DNA of 64,000 nucleotides from Chitinophaga niabensis (GTDB taxonomy: Bacteria; Bacteroidota; Bacteroidia; Chitinophagales; Chitinophagaceae), in NCBI RefSeq assembly GCF_900129465.1, contig NZ_FSRA01000001.1, forward strand, positions 2,854,482 to 2,918,481, written 5' to 3'. The notes beneath the pieces were generated by a model. The model saw nothing but the letters and a program-made list of their open reading frames with translations, did not search any database and was not told the origin of the DNA. Numbering within the stretch: the stretch's first letter is position 1; the number at the start of each line of letters is the position of its first letter. Shown here piece after piece: positions 51,575-63,216 of the stretch. The translations under genes were made by a program, and so were the position numbers.

Positions 51575-52936
51575 TTAAACCGGATTAGTTGAGGGGCCGG
51601 GGCAATACTTCGGCTCAGAGATCGGGATATTTGTTCCGGAACCTCCACATCCTTCATTAAAGAGGATTGTTGCACCAGTGGCAGAAACTCCAAACATCTG
51701 ATTGACAAGATATTGCTGCATCAATTGTTTGAATCTGTTCCGGACGCCTAAATCCCCGGGAGGAAGCGTCCCTGAATTTAATTCAGCGGTTATTTGATCA
51801 ACTGTTCTATTATACGCCGTATTTACAAACCCTGTAATGTCATGACCTGCATTTACCAGATATTTGGGGAACTCAACACAAGCAAGCCCTAAGTTCACAG
51901 TTATAATAGGTTCCCCGGCCTTAACAAATGAAGCGCCGAAGTTTTTTATCTGGGCATAATATGCGGCCCCCACAACTTTCCAGGTATAGTTGCCACATAA
52001 TTTTGCTCCGGGCTTTATACTTGCAGCTACCGTAGGAGGAGCTGAAGGTGCGGAGACAGTTCCCCCTCCCCCTCCTATATTGATCCCATCGTCCAGAACC
52101 CATGTATCACAACCATTAAACTGTACGGCTATTAATTCCCATTCTGTACATCCGCCTTCAGGACTGCATACCTGCTGGTATATGTAGGTATATGTGCAGA
52201 CTGTAACAGTCATCATCCTTGCCAACGTTGGCGGGGTAGCGAATTGAAATGCGCTACCCTTTCCCTTGAATTTAACATACCCTTCGATCGCACCATTCAC
52301 ATACGCTTCTTCGAGCAGCTGTACTCCATTCAGATTAAAGAACTTGACGCTCCCTGTAAAGTCGCTCAGTCCGTTATAGTTGTCATAGACATTCGTAATA
52401 TGAATTTCTGGAATTGGCCGAAAGAGGCTATCCAGCATATGGATATAATCGTTGTTCGGTACAACCCACATTACCTCTGCAATGTTTTGATGCCCCGGCT
52501 GCTCCTTTACTATCAAATAGGCTGTTGATGTTCTTCCGGAAAGATAAGGGTGAGGTTCTTCACCCGGCTTGAAGTTAAGCAGTTGCAACTCGTCCGGAAA
52601 ATCCAAAGGCATTTCATAGATCGTTACTCCGTTTATCTGATGAACTGTTGCTGTATTCCAGCGCGGAACTGCCGCCTGGAACTGAGTTTGCCAATAGCTT
52701 TGCGGCGTAGTGTTTCCCGGAATTTTACTAAGGGTGGTTTGAGCCCCCTGCATCGATTGATTAGATTTTGATTCATCCCACCATTTCTTAATTTTATGGA
52801 TCTGGGATTGTGTTGTGACCTCAACATTTTTCTCAATAGATTTTTTGTCGCGTTGGCATGCAATAATGACCAGGCTGATAATAATGGCGATTACAGGGAT
52901 CGCGAGGAGGTTTCTGCGATTTAGGATCTTTTTCAT
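51575..52936 (-). CDS. secreted lipoprotein-like protein of unknown function
   Basis: About 453 residues from MKKILNRRNLLAIPVIAI, with a hydrophobic signal ending in IIACQRDKK (possible lipobox Cys). The mature protein contains a beta-rich region with YLIVKEQPGHQNIAEVMWVV and DFTGSVKFFNLNG, a short Cys-containing stretch (VCTYTYIYQQVCSPEGGC), a Gly-rich linker (NIGGGGGTVSAPSAPP) and a distinct C-terminal domain of about 150 residues (LCGNYTWKVVGAAYYAQIKN). The linker between an export-type body and a separate C-terminal domain recalls polymorphic-toxin layouts, but no known toxin motif is seen. Function unknown. Confidence 0.75.
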   Translation of the reverse strand: MKKILNRRNLLAIPVIAIIISLVIIACQRDKKSIEKNVEVTTQSQIHKIKKWWDESKSNQSMQGAQTTLSKIPGNTTPQSYWQTQFQAAVPRWNTATVHQINGVTIYEMPLDFPDELQLLNFKPGEEPHPYLSGRTSTAYLIVKEQPGHQNIAEVMWVVPNNDYIHMLDSLFRPIPEIHITNVYDNYNGLSDFTGSVKFFNLNGVQLLEEAYVNGAIEGYVKFKGKGSAFQFATPPTLARMMTVTVCTYTYIYQQVCSPEGGCTEWELIAVQFNGCDTWVLDDGINIGGGGGTVSAPSAPPTVAASIKPGAKLCGNYTWKVVGAAYYAQIKNFGASFVKAGEPIITVNLGLACVEFPKYLVNAGHDITGFVNTAYNRTVDQITAELNSGTLPPGDLGVRNRFKQLMQQYLVNQMFGVSATGATILFNEGCGGSGTNIPISEPKYCPGPSTNPV

Positions 52937-53105
52937 AAGTAACAAAGTTTAGTAGTGAGGAAGGGTTTGTTACATGAAAATAAACCTGAAAAATGTATTA
53001 AGATATACCACTAAGAGACCATTAGCTCTGCAATTCCACTTCTGTGGATCATTTATAGTGCTGTATTTTAGCAGTGACAGGGCGGTACCCTTAAAGCGAA
53101 TGCTT

Positions 53106-54941
53106 TTAAGGTTCCTTCGATAGTTCATTCATCGTAAACCGCAGATCGGTGATCTGCCCATCATAGGATTGGAGCTTACCTTCAAGCTCCTCTCCCTGTA
53201 TCTTGCCACAGGTCACATATCCTGCTTTTATTTTTGTAAGGTCTTTCTTTAATGCTTTAACCAAAATAACTTCCTGGTTAAACCTCACTTCGAGTTCGCC
53301 TTGCGAAGATAATTTCATTAATAGCTGTCCTTCTTTTACAGGGATTGCCTCACTTTCCACTTCAGTACCATCCGCCAGTCTTAAGCCTATTTTGCCGTGA
53401 CAGGCATATAGCCTGAAATTGGAAAAATAGTCACAGACCACACCGCCTTTATTCATATCATTCAGGTAGGCAGTGATATACAATACATCAGGATTCCATC
53501 TTTTTTTATTGAAGGAAAGATCTGACGCGCTCCTGCTCTGCCGGATGGTATAGCTCTGGTCAAAGAAAACCGGTAATGTTCCTTCCAATATCATCTCGTT
53601 GGTTTCACCCTGCCTGGCCAGTTCTTTATCAAGCAGCTTTTTCAGCATAACAGTCTTGTTATTATAGGCAGGATCAAGTGCGAGATTATTGAACTCATCA
53701 CGGTCTGTATTTAAATTATAAAGCTCATCCGGTGGGTGATAGCTGTAACGGTTGAGCAGGAACCTGGCTTTAGGATCATTTTCAGCAGCAGCTACCCAGG
53801 TGTCAAAATAGAATTCATTCTGCTCTACCTTGTCTATATGCGTAACAAAGCGAACGCCGGGATGATAATTTTTGATATAATGGAATCCATCATCGGTAAT
53901 AACAGTGCGGGATGGCGTGTAGTTATACCAGAAGTGAGGTTCCATGGATGTTTCAGCGAAGATGTATGAATGATGGTCTTTCTTCCTGTTTAATAACACG
54001 TTTTTAAAAGATTCGCCATCCAGCCCTTCTGGCTTCTTTCCACCCGCCAGGTCTACTAACGTGGGCGTTAGATCTACCAGCGATACAAGTGCATCTGATA
54101 CAGTACCCGGTATAACTTTCCCTGGCCATCTTACAATCATGGGCACCCGCAAGCCCTGGTCATATGTCGTCCATTTTGCTGATGGGAATTGCGCTCCCTG
54201 GTCCGATATAAACATGAGCATCGTACTGTTTTTCTGACCGGCCTTGTCTAATGCCTGCATTACTTCTCCTAACATCTTATCTGCTTCTCCGATACTTTGA
54301 TAATACGCGCTTAATGCCTGCCGTGTAGCCTTCGTATCTGCCAGGTAGTTAGGCAGCTTTAGTTTCCCAGGGATAAAATCTTTATTCGGAAACCAGGGCA
54401 CATGCGGCACCCATGGTGCCACAATCAGGCAGATGGGTTGCTCCGGATGCTCCTTAAAATGGCTTTCTATCATCTGTACCGTTTCCTTCTTTCTGTCCAG
54501 CCGGTTTTCAATAGGGGCATACCGGCCAAATTCCTCTCCTATTCTTTCAAACGGGAAATTATGCAAGGGGAAAACATCCGTTTTGCCTGCAATAACTACC
54601 CGGTACCCCAGCTTCTTCAGTAACTGTGGCAGGTTAGCGGTGTTGGGCTTTACAGTGAAGTGATTCATTTGTGAGCCATTGCGGAAGGGATACAGTCCTG
54701 TAAACATCGCGCTCCTTGAAGGTGTGCATATCGGAGCGGCAGCATAGGCCTTATTAAACCGCATGCCTTCAGCAGCCAGCGAGTCCATATTAGGGGTCCT
54801 CACATCTGTATTGCCATAACATCCAACATCCGTTTGGTTCAGATCATCCGTAAGGAAAATGACCATGTTCGGCCTTTCCTGTGCAAAAGAAGCGCATAAG
54901 CCACTAAAAAAACATATAACGATACAACGAAAAGACAGCAT
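53106..54941 (-). CDS. family S1 sulfatase with C-terminal beta domain
   Basis: A 611-residue secreted sulfatase (signal peptide CFFSGLCASFAQ). The metal-binding Asp pair lies in VIFLTDDLNQTDVGCYGN. The formylglycine motif is C-T-P-S-R with C72 (APICTPSRSAMFTGLYPFRN). Further active-site segments are VIAGKTDVFP, PWVPHVPWFPNKDF and FISDQGAQFPSAKWT. After about residue 470 an extra beta-sandwich domain follows (YITAYLNDMNKGGVVCDYFS) that is not part of the core fold. It needs a formylglycine-generating or anaerobic maturase enzyme, which is not in this window. It begins a leftward gene stretch after DUF4256 and GH43 genes, so it may act on a sulfated glycan. Confidence 0.93.
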   Translation of the reverse strand: MLSFRCIVICFFSGLCASFAQERPNMVIFLTDDLNQTDVGCYGNTDVRTPNMDSLAAEGMRFNKAYAAAPICTPSRSAMFTGLYPFRNGSQMNHFTVKPNTANLPQLLKKLGYRVVIAGKTDVFPLHNFPFERIGEEFGRYAPIENRLDRKKETVQMIESHFKEHPEQPICLIVAPWVPHVPWFPNKDFIPGKLKLPNYLADTKATRQALSAYYQSIGEADKMLGEVMQALDKAGQKNSTMLMFISDQGAQFPSAKWTTYDQGLRVPMIVRWPGKVIPGTVSDALVSLVDLTPTLVDLAGGKKPEGLDGESFKNVLLNRKKDHHSYIFAETSMEPHFWYNYTPSRTVITDDGFHYIKNYHPGVRFVTHIDKVEQNEFYFDTWVAAAENDPKARFLLNRYSYHPPDELYNLNTDRDEFNNLALDPAYNNKTVMLKKLLDKELARQGETNEMILEGTLPVFFDQSYTIRQSRSASDLSFNKKRWNPDVLYITAYLNDMNKGGVVCDYFSNFRLYACHGKIGLRLADGTEVESEAIPVKEGQLLMKLSSQGELEVRFNQEVILVKALKKDLTKIKAGYVTCGKIQGEELEGKLQSYDGQITDLRFTMNELSKEP

Positions 54942-54951
54942 CTATAAAGAA

Positions 54952-55509
54952 TTATACGCTTAATGAACCACGGAATCCCCTGACTCCATAATAAGAATCT
55001 GCACCGTTATGATATACGAAAACATGGCCATAGCGGAAATCACAAAAAAGAGCACCACCCCGCTTACGAATATCAGCAGGCGTTTGTATCCAGCTGGATG
55101 TTTTTGCATCGAAAGTTCCTAACTGCTGTAACTCCCTGTATTGCTCCTCCGTTAGCATCTCAATCCCCATATCATCTGCCATATTCATGGCGCTGTCTTT
55201 AGGTTTATGTTCTTTCCTGGCTTCCAGTGCCTGATGGTCATAGCAGATGCTTCTGCGGCCTTTAGGCGTTTCAGGCGAGCAATCATAAAAAATGTATTCG
55301 TCCTTCTTCTTATCATAACCCACTACATCCGGTTCCCCGCCACTGGCTTCCATTTCCTCCAGTGACCACAATTTTCCGGCATTGGCTTCCAGCTTTGCTT
55401 CTACTTTAGCCCATGAAAGCCCTTTATGACGGTCCATGTTCTTCTCAAAACGGGTTTTCAATATCTTGAGCAGTGCTGCAGCCTGATCTGCTGATAGCTT
55501 CTTTTTCAT
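54952..55509 (-). CDS. DUF4256-family protein
   Basis: A 185-residue soluble protein matching DUF4256 throughout (KILKTRFEKNMDRHKGLSWA, EASGGEPDVVGYDKKKDEYI, RRSICYDHQALEARKEHKPK, GGALFCDFRYGHVFVYHNGA, ending YYGVRGFRG). Function of the family is unknown. It lies 11 bp downstream of the GH43 gene and 10 bp upstream of the sulfatase gene, so all three share one transcript. Confidence 0.92.
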   Translation of the reverse strand: MKKKLSADQAAALLKILKTRFEKNMDRHKGLSWAKVEAKLEANAGKLWSLEEMEASGGEPDVVGYDKKKDEYIFYDCSPETPKGRRSICYDHQALEARKEHKPKDSAMNMADDMGIEMLTEEQYRELQQLGTFDAKTSSWIQTPADIRKRGGALFCDFRYGHVFVYHNGADSYYGVRGFRGSLSV

Positions 55510-55520
55510 ATCAGTAGGAT

Positions 55521-56513
55521 TTATTTTTTAACGATGATCTTATCTCCTGCATCATCTACCTCAAACAATTTCGGGTAACGTATAGTGCGGCCATTCAGTT
55601 CCTTATGACTGTGTAAGGACATGAGCAACTTCCCTTCAAAAGTACGGAATAACATGCCATGCCCATAATTTGGAGGTGTTATGGGTTCCTTCTCCTGGAT
55701 CCATGGCCCGTCCAATGTACCGCTTTGAGAATAGGCCACTCCCTGTGTATACACATCGAACACCCAGCTTGTCCATAACATACCCAGCCTGCCGGATTGC
55801 GTACGAAACAACCAGGGGCCGTCAGTAACTTTATTGGGGATGATATTACCCTCTTTATCACGCTCCCTGCTCCAGGGAGAATCACTCGCTCTGAAAAGGA
55901 GTTTTGCTTCACCTACAGACCCGCTCAGATCGGGTTTCAACTGTATCTTTTCAATGGTACCATTCCAGTTTTGCAGCCACTCATAACAATATACCATGTA
56001 AGGCTTTCCATCCTTATCCACCCAGAGCGTACCATCGAGTGTTGGCATATTAGCGGGCAGGTACGTGGGATCCGCCATGGGCGTATAAGGGCCTTCGGGT
56101 TTATCGCTCACCAATACGTGGCAGGCACGGCGTTCGATAACATTCCCTCTCACGGTATCGATCTTTACATCCCGGTTTGTGAAGGTGGCGAAGTAATAAT
56201 ATTTATTTTGATAATAATGGATCTCTGCAGCCCAGATCATGGGATTGCGCCCCATCCATGAAGCGGTATCCGGCTTTGCAACCCTGAAAGGGCCTGTCCA
56301 TTTTTGCAGGTCCCTGCTTTTCCATAACATGCCTCCTGTGCCCGTCATGTAATACATGGAGGTGTTCCTGTCTGCAAGGATAAAAGGATCGCTGAGGCGG
56401 ATTGAATCCAGGGGAACATTTTCCATAACCGGCTGTTCGCGGTTTTGTGCAAAGAGCTGCAGGATATTCACTGCAAATAACGCGGATAGTAATAAGGTTT
56501 TCTTATGATCCAT
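55521..56513 (-). CDS. GH43-family five-bladed beta-propeller glycoside hydrolase
   Basis: About 330 residues from MDHKKTLLLSALFAVNILQL, a signal peptide; the longer reading to 56618 adds an unrelated leader. Blades show LSDPFILADRNTSMYYM (catalytic base Asp), MPTLDGTLWVDKDGKPYMVY (pKa-tuning Asp) and KVTDGPWLFRTQSGRLGMLW. In the last motif the general-acid Glu of most GH43 enzymes (EGP) reads DGP, as in a GH43 branch common in Bacteroidota. The enzyme probably removes arabinose, xylose or galactose side chains. It is first in the GH43-DUF4256-sulfatase operon. Confidence 0.85.
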   Translation of the reverse strand: MDHKKTLLLSALFAVNILQLFAQNREQPVMENVPLDSIRLSDPFILADRNTSMYYMTGTGGMLWKSRDLQKWTGPFRVAKPDTASWMGRNPMIWAAEIHYYQNKYYYFATFTNRDVKIDTVRGNVIERRACHVLVSDKPEGPYTPMADPTYLPANMPTLDGTLWVDKDGKPYMVYCYEWLQNWNGTIEKIQLKPDLSGSVGEAKLLFRASDSPWSRERDKEGNIIPNKVTDGPWLFRTQSGRLGMLWTSWVFDVYTQGVAYSQSGTLDGPWIQEKEPITPPNYGHGMLFRTFEGKLLMSLHSHKELNGRTIRYPKLFEVDDAGDKIIVKK

Positions 56514-56616
56514 ACCTACAATATAAACATCATGTATGAATAAATCACGTGTAAATCTGACAATTGTTTCTATTTTTACGGCCCTATTCTTTTCCCCTAC
56601 CTGTAATACCACAACC

Positions 56617-59118
56617 ATGAACCGAGCGCTACTTCTTTTAATGGCCTTATTGGCTATTCATCATACAACTACTGCAAGACAAACTAATCCCAAAACCGCC
56701 TTGCTGGAACGCCTGGCGCAAACAGGCCAGGATACTGCCAGGGTACACGCTCTATATGCCATCGCAGATTACCTCTGGCACAAGGATCCCAACTACGATA
56801 GTATTATCAGCTACGCCAACCGCGCCTTCGTCCTCTCCCGTCAACTGAAATACGAGGAAGGATATATTAAGTCGGCCGTTCTCCTGTGTAAGTCCTATAC
56901 CAAGATAAACGAATTTGATAAAGCAAAAAGCCTTCTGCCCCAGATGAATAAAGAGCAACAGATACATTTGCTCATTCTCATCGGCGAAGGATACCTGTTC
57001 CAGCCCGGGTTAAAAAAGCCCGTACTTGATACAGCTTTCAGTTATTTCAACCAGGCCCTGCAGGCTTCCGAAAAAATGGGGTCTGTAAAATGGAGGCACG
57101 AAAGCCTTATAGCACTTGCCAAGTATTATTTTTCCTCAGATCAGATCCCAAAAGGAAAAGAAGCATTTCTCAGGATCATCCGTGATTTTCAGCAAACCAA
57201 AGAAATCGAAAAGGAAGCACATATCTGGTCGGAACTGGGTAAATATATGCCAGACACAGATAGCACTTTCAATGATCAGATGTGGGCGCACGGTACTGCA
57301 CTGAAGCTGTACTACAAGTTAAAGGACACATCGAACCTTATATCCGTGCTGCAGGACATATCTGCTATTAACATGAACCATTCCAATTTTGATTCAGCCA
57401 GGGCACAAACCATGCAGGTATTGGAATGGCGCAGGCTGACAGGTAATAAAAAAGCATATTCCAATACCTATATGCTTGGCTGGCTCAGCTATGCAACCGG
57501 CGATATGGATGAAGCGCTCAAGTGGTTACTGATCACAGAAAAGAACGCTGCGGAGTATAATATATTCAACGAGACCAACATTAATACGCTGCTGGGCCTT
57601 ATTTATTCTGAGGATGGGCAACATCAGAAAGCATTGTCCTATTTCCTCAATACCCCGAAAGCCTCCGGGTACATTTTATATTTTCTGGCAAGGAAAATAA
57701 CTGAGGAGTATATCCACCTGGGGCAGCCGGAAAAAGCGTTGGCCTTCATGAGGGATTTTGAAACCAAAAATCCTCCGAAGAACCCGGATCACCAGGAGTC
57801 TATCGCCGCAGCCAGAGGAGATATCTATGCAGCACTAAACAAGCCGGCGCAAGCAAGGCAATATTACCTGGAGATGGTTGGGCTGGACAACGAGGCACAG
57901 AAATACAGGGGCCGGGAAATACTTCCCAGGCCATTTAGTGTCTCCGGATCAGAAGCATACTATAAAATAGCCCGCTTCTATGCTGATCAGCGGGAATACG
58001 CAGCAGCAGCTCCCTACCTGGCTACAGCCGCCAGGATCAATGCATTTTCCGGCAACCGGTTTTACACTGCCAACAACCTGCGCAACATCCGTTTTCTGCA
58101 ATATGTGGTTGACTCAGCCACCGGTAATTATAAAGGAGCATTGGAGCATCACCGTCAATACACCGCGCTCAACGACTCTCTATCCAATATTGTTAAAATC
58201 CGTCAATTGCACCAACTGCAGGTGCAATACGAAACAGAGAAGAAAGAACAGGCCATTCTGCAAAAGGATGGACAGATCAAAACACTGGAACAAAACAATC
58301 GTCTGCGGCAGGCTAACCTGAAGCAGGCACAATTTATACGGAATATCTCCATAATAGCCACCCTGCTACTACTGGCACTTGCAGGCCTGCTATACAGGCA
58401 GTATAGGCAAAAACAACTCGCCAACCAGCTGATCACGATCCAGAACACACAACTACAGCATCTGTTGAAAGAAAAAGAATGGTTGTTAAAAGAAGTACAT
58501 CACCGTGTTAAGAACAACCTGCATACCGTCATTTGCCTGTTGGAATCGCAGGCCGCGTTCCTGGAGAACGATGCTCTTAAAGCCATTGAAAGCAGCCAAC
58601 ACAGGATCTACGCTATGTCGCTGATACACCAGAAGCTTTACCAGGTGGACAATGTGAAGACGATTGAAATGAATCGCTATCTGCCGGAATTCGTTCAATA
58701 CTTAAAAGATAGTTTTGGGATCACGGACAAGATCTATTTCCGGACGGAAGTTGAACCCGTATCGCTGGATGTATCTGTAGCCATTCCTATCGCACTCATC
58801 CTCAATGAAGCAGTTACCAACAGTATCAAATATGCGTTCCCGGGCAATAGTAAAGGCAGAATAGAAGTGAACATGTACCATGAAGCAGGAGAAATAGTGC
58901 TGGAGATCTCAGACAATGGCATCGGCATCGATAAGAACATTAAAGATAAAACCCTTAATTCCCTGGGGGTAGAGTTGATGAAAGGATTGAGTGAGGACAT
59001 CAACGGGCAGATTGAGTTTGCCAATGACGAAGGGACTAAGATCACAGTAAGGTTTGCAGCTGATTCTCCTTTTTATCCTGCCTTGCAATCAGAAAAAGAA
59101 GCACCCATATCTGCATAA
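56617..59118 (+). CDS. TPR-containing sensor histidine kinase, HisKA_2 type
   Basis: About 833 residues from MNRALLLLMALLAIHHTTTA, a signal peptide; an upstream in-frame ATG at 56536 would put 27 residues before it. Residues about 30-540 are tetratricopeptide-like helical repeats (for example EGYIKSAVLLCKSYTKINEF). A coiled segment and one membrane helix (SIIATLLLLALAGLLYRQYR) follow. The cytoplasmic kinase has the HisKA_2 box LLKEVHHRVKNNLHTVICLL (H628) and an HWE/HisKA_2-type ATPase (ILNEAVTNSIKYAFP, EISDNGIGIDKN). No response regulator lies next to it, so it is an orphan. It is divergent from the GH43 gene. Confidence 0.92.
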   Translation: MNRALLLLMALLAIHHTTTARQTNPKTALLERLAQTGQDTARVHALYAIADYLWHKDPNYDSIISYANRAFVLSRQLKYEEGYIKSAVLLCKSYTKINEFDKAKSLLPQMNKEQQIHLLILIGEGYLFQPGLKKPVLDTAFSYFNQALQASEKMGSVKWRHESLIALAKYYFSSDQIPKGKEAFLRIIRDFQQTKEIEKEAHIWSELGKYMPDTDSTFNDQMWAHGTALKLYYKLKDTSNLISVLQDISAINMNHSNFDSARAQTMQVLEWRRLTGNKKAYSNTYMLGWLSYATGDMDEALKWLLITEKNAAEYNIFNETNINTLLGLIYSEDGQHQKALSYFLNTPKASGYILYFLARKITEEYIHLGQPEKALAFMRDFETKNPPKNPDHQESIAAARGDIYAALNKPAQARQYYLEMVGLDNEAQKYRGREILPRPFSVSGSEAYYKIARFYADQREYAAAAPYLATAARINAFSGNRFYTANNLRNIRFLQYVVDSATGNYKGALEHHRQYTALNDSLSNIVKIRQLHQLQVQYETEKKEQAILQKDGQIKTLEQNNRLRQANLKQAQFIRNISIIATLLLLALAGLLYRQYRQKQLANQLITIQNTQLQHLLKEKEWLLKEVHHRVKNNLHTVICLLESQAAFLENDALKAIESSQHRIYAMSLIHQKLYQVDNVKTIEMNRYLPEFVQYLKDSFGITDKIYFRTEVEPVSLDVSVAIPIALILNEAVTNSIKYAFPGNSKGRIEVNMYHEAGEIVLEISDNGIGIDKNIKDKTLNSLGVELMKGLSEDINGQIEFANDEGTKITVRFAADSPFYPALQSEKEAPISA

Positions 59119-59120
59119 AG

Positions 59121-59150
59121 AACAAAGCCTCCTATAAAGGAGGCTTTGTT
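59121..59150. terminator. bidirectional hairpin terminator
   Basis: AACAAAGCCTCC (59121-59132) pairs perfectly with GGAGGCTTTGTT (59139-59150) around TATAAA. It lies between the histidine kinase (+) and katG (-) genes and starts 3 bp after the kinase stop. Confidence 0.92.
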
Positions 59151-59169
59151 TCTTATACCCAGTGAAATC

Positions 59170-61470
<2,301 letters not shown>

Positions 61471-61532
61471 TTATTCATAAAAGTATGACTTCAACAATAT
61501 AATCAAAATCTATTTAATAGATATTTAGATAG

Positions 61533-62525
61533 TTAAAATCTATCACCACTCTCCTGCTCCAATAATTCAACAATTGTACGGGGTTTCTTGTTGAACTGGT
61601 ATTTCACCCAATCCTTTTCCTTTAACCTGGTAAGTGCCAGGAACATGGCCAGCCCTTCTTCCTGTGACCATTGATTACGTTTCCGGCGAAAACCAGCTAT
61701 CGCAGCATCCCTTTTCACATTCCCTCCCCGGGGATGCATGAGCCAGTACACCGCCACATATTGCCCCAGCCCTTCCATGGAAAGGAAGATATCATCCAGC
61801 GTTTTCAGGATCTCCCTGTTACCTGTAAAGTATTTTGCCTGCCTTGCTTTCAGTAAGGCAAGCCCTTTCCGCACTGCCTCCTTTGCCTGTTTTTTGTCCG
61901 TTGTGGCAGCAGCCGTGTAAAAAGCATCGATCTCTTCCCGGAAGCTGCGTACATAGCCACTGTCTCCTTTAAAATAGCCCTGAACGATATCATCTGACAA
62001 CGGCACCTCCTGAAAGGTATGTACACGTTCTATGGAATCCACCAGGCGCCCAAAACCCTTTTGTTGCCGGGTATGTGTAAACTCATGAAGGAATACGCCT
62101 GTCAACATCTTGTCAAGTGTAAATGCGCTGCTTTCTATACCGGCAGCTTTCCAGAATGCAGGTGCTGCCATTACAAAGAAACTTTGCCCTTCCGGAGTGG
62201 AAGCGGCGAAGCTCATTAGACCAACAGGTACACGCTGGCCATCTGGTAAGGTCAGGGTGTCTCCATGCGGGCCTCTCCTCCAGTAAAGTGGTTGCCCGTA
62301 CATCCCGGGCCCCTTTATAGGAGCACAACTAATTAAAGATGTTGTATATACCCTGGTATCATCATAAAAGATCATTTCAGGTGGTTTATCAGCAGGCAGT
62401 AACAGCAACTGACGATCCACCAGTTCCCATGCACGAAACCAGTCCTCTAACCATTTTTGTTCCTTGTTTTGAGATTGTGCATATAGGGAGGTTAAAGTCA
62501 AAATGAAACATAGGGCTATTTTCAT
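61533..62525 (-). CDS. secreted protein with HExxH zinc-peptidase-like motif
   Basis: About 330 residues from MKIALCFILTLTSLYAQSQ, a signal peptide; the ORF opens six codons earlier but that adds nothing. A putative zinc site reads GVFLHEFTHTRQQ (HEFTH). A helical region follows (EIDAFYTAAATTDKKQAKEA), then YFTGNREILKTLDDIFLSME and GLGQYVAVYWLMHPRGGN, where an acidic residue could be the third zinc ligand. I do not recognise the family. It could be a gluzincin-like peptidase or a non-catalytic relative. It is divergent from the OmpH-like gene. Confidence 0.72.
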   Translation of the reverse strand: MKIALCFILTLTSLYAQSQNKEQKWLEDWFRAWELVDRQLLLLPADKPPEMIFYDDTRVYTTSLISCAPIKGPGMYGQPLYWRRGPHGDTLTLPDGQRVPVGLMSFAASTPEGQSFFVMAAPAFWKAAGIESSAFTLDKMLTGVFLHEFTHTRQQKGFGRLVDSIERVHTFQEVPLSDDIVQGYFKGDSGYVRSFREEIDAFYTAAATTDKKQAKEAVRKGLALLKARQAKYFTGNREILKTLDDIFLSMEGLGQYVAVYWLMHPRGGNVKRDAAIAGFRRKRNQWSQEEGLAMFLALTRLKEKDWVKYQFNKKPRTIVELLEQESGDRF

Positions 62526-62647
62526 GAAGCATGTTTGTATCAAAAGATAACATTTTCATTTTAACTTTTCATTAAAGTTCCCTTAACTTTTAATTCTAAT
62601 ATCAATGTTCAACTTACGGTATCGTCTCATACCTTAAAATTGATATT

Positions 62648-63148
62648 ATGCTTAAAAACTTTACCCTTGCAACACTGCTCCTGTTAACAACTTCATATGT
62701 TAATGCACAAACAAAAATCGCCTACATCCACATGCAGCAACTTATTTCCAGCATGCCGGAAACCAAACGGGCACTTGATACGCTGCAGCTATATGAACAG
62801 GAACTCAATAAGGATGGGCAGGTATTGGTAACAGAATTTCAGAAAAGGGTGGCGCTTTTTACGAAAGAGGAACCTACCCTGAAACCAGATATTAAAGATA
62901 TCAGGATAAAAGAGCTGGAAACCGCTAAAGCAAGCATTGATGATTATAAAATGCGCATGGACCAAAAATTGGCGCTTCGCGAACAACAGCTTACCGATCC
63001 GATCATTGCAAGGGCTAAAAAAGCAGTAGCTGACCTCGCCGCTGAAAAAGGGTTTGTTTGTGTGCTGGATAGTTCAAAAGATATATTAGTAGCAGCCACC
63101 TGTGAAGACCTGATGGCACCGGTAAAACTGAAGCTGGGGATAAAGTAA
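62648..63148 (+). CDS. OmpH/Skp-family periplasmic chaperone
   Basis: A 166-residue protein. Signal peptide (LATLLLLTTSYVNAQ) and then the OmpH start TKIAYIHMQQLISSMPETKR. A long coiled-coil region follows (about 45-125), with a final strand region containing AAEKGFVCVLDSSKDI. Skp-like proteins trimerise into a clamp that carries unfolded outer-membrane proteins. This is a stand-alone copy, not next to bamA as the main skp often is. The gene is closed by a strong terminator. Confidence 0.9.
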   Translation: MLKNFTLATLLLLTTSYVNAQTKIAYIHMQQLISSMPETKRALDTLQLYEQELNKDGQVLVTEFQKRVALFTKEEPTLKPDIKDIRIKELETAKASIDDYKMRMDQKLALREQQLTDPIIARAKKAVADLAAEKGFVCVLDSSKDILVAATCEDLMAPVKLKLGIK

Positions 63149-63170
63149 GGTAATTATCACTTCAATATAT

Positions 63171-63209
63171 TAAAAGCGCCCGCTGATCAGTTATCAGCGG
63201 GCGCTTTTA
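63171..63209. terminator. 17-bp bidirectional hairpin terminator
   Basis: TAAAAGCGCCCGCTGAT (63171-63187) pairs perfectly with ATCAGCGGGCGCTTTTA (63193-63209) around CAGTT. It stands between the OmpH-like gene (+) and the SusD gene (-). Confidence 0.95.
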
Positions 63210-63216
63210 TTTAAAT

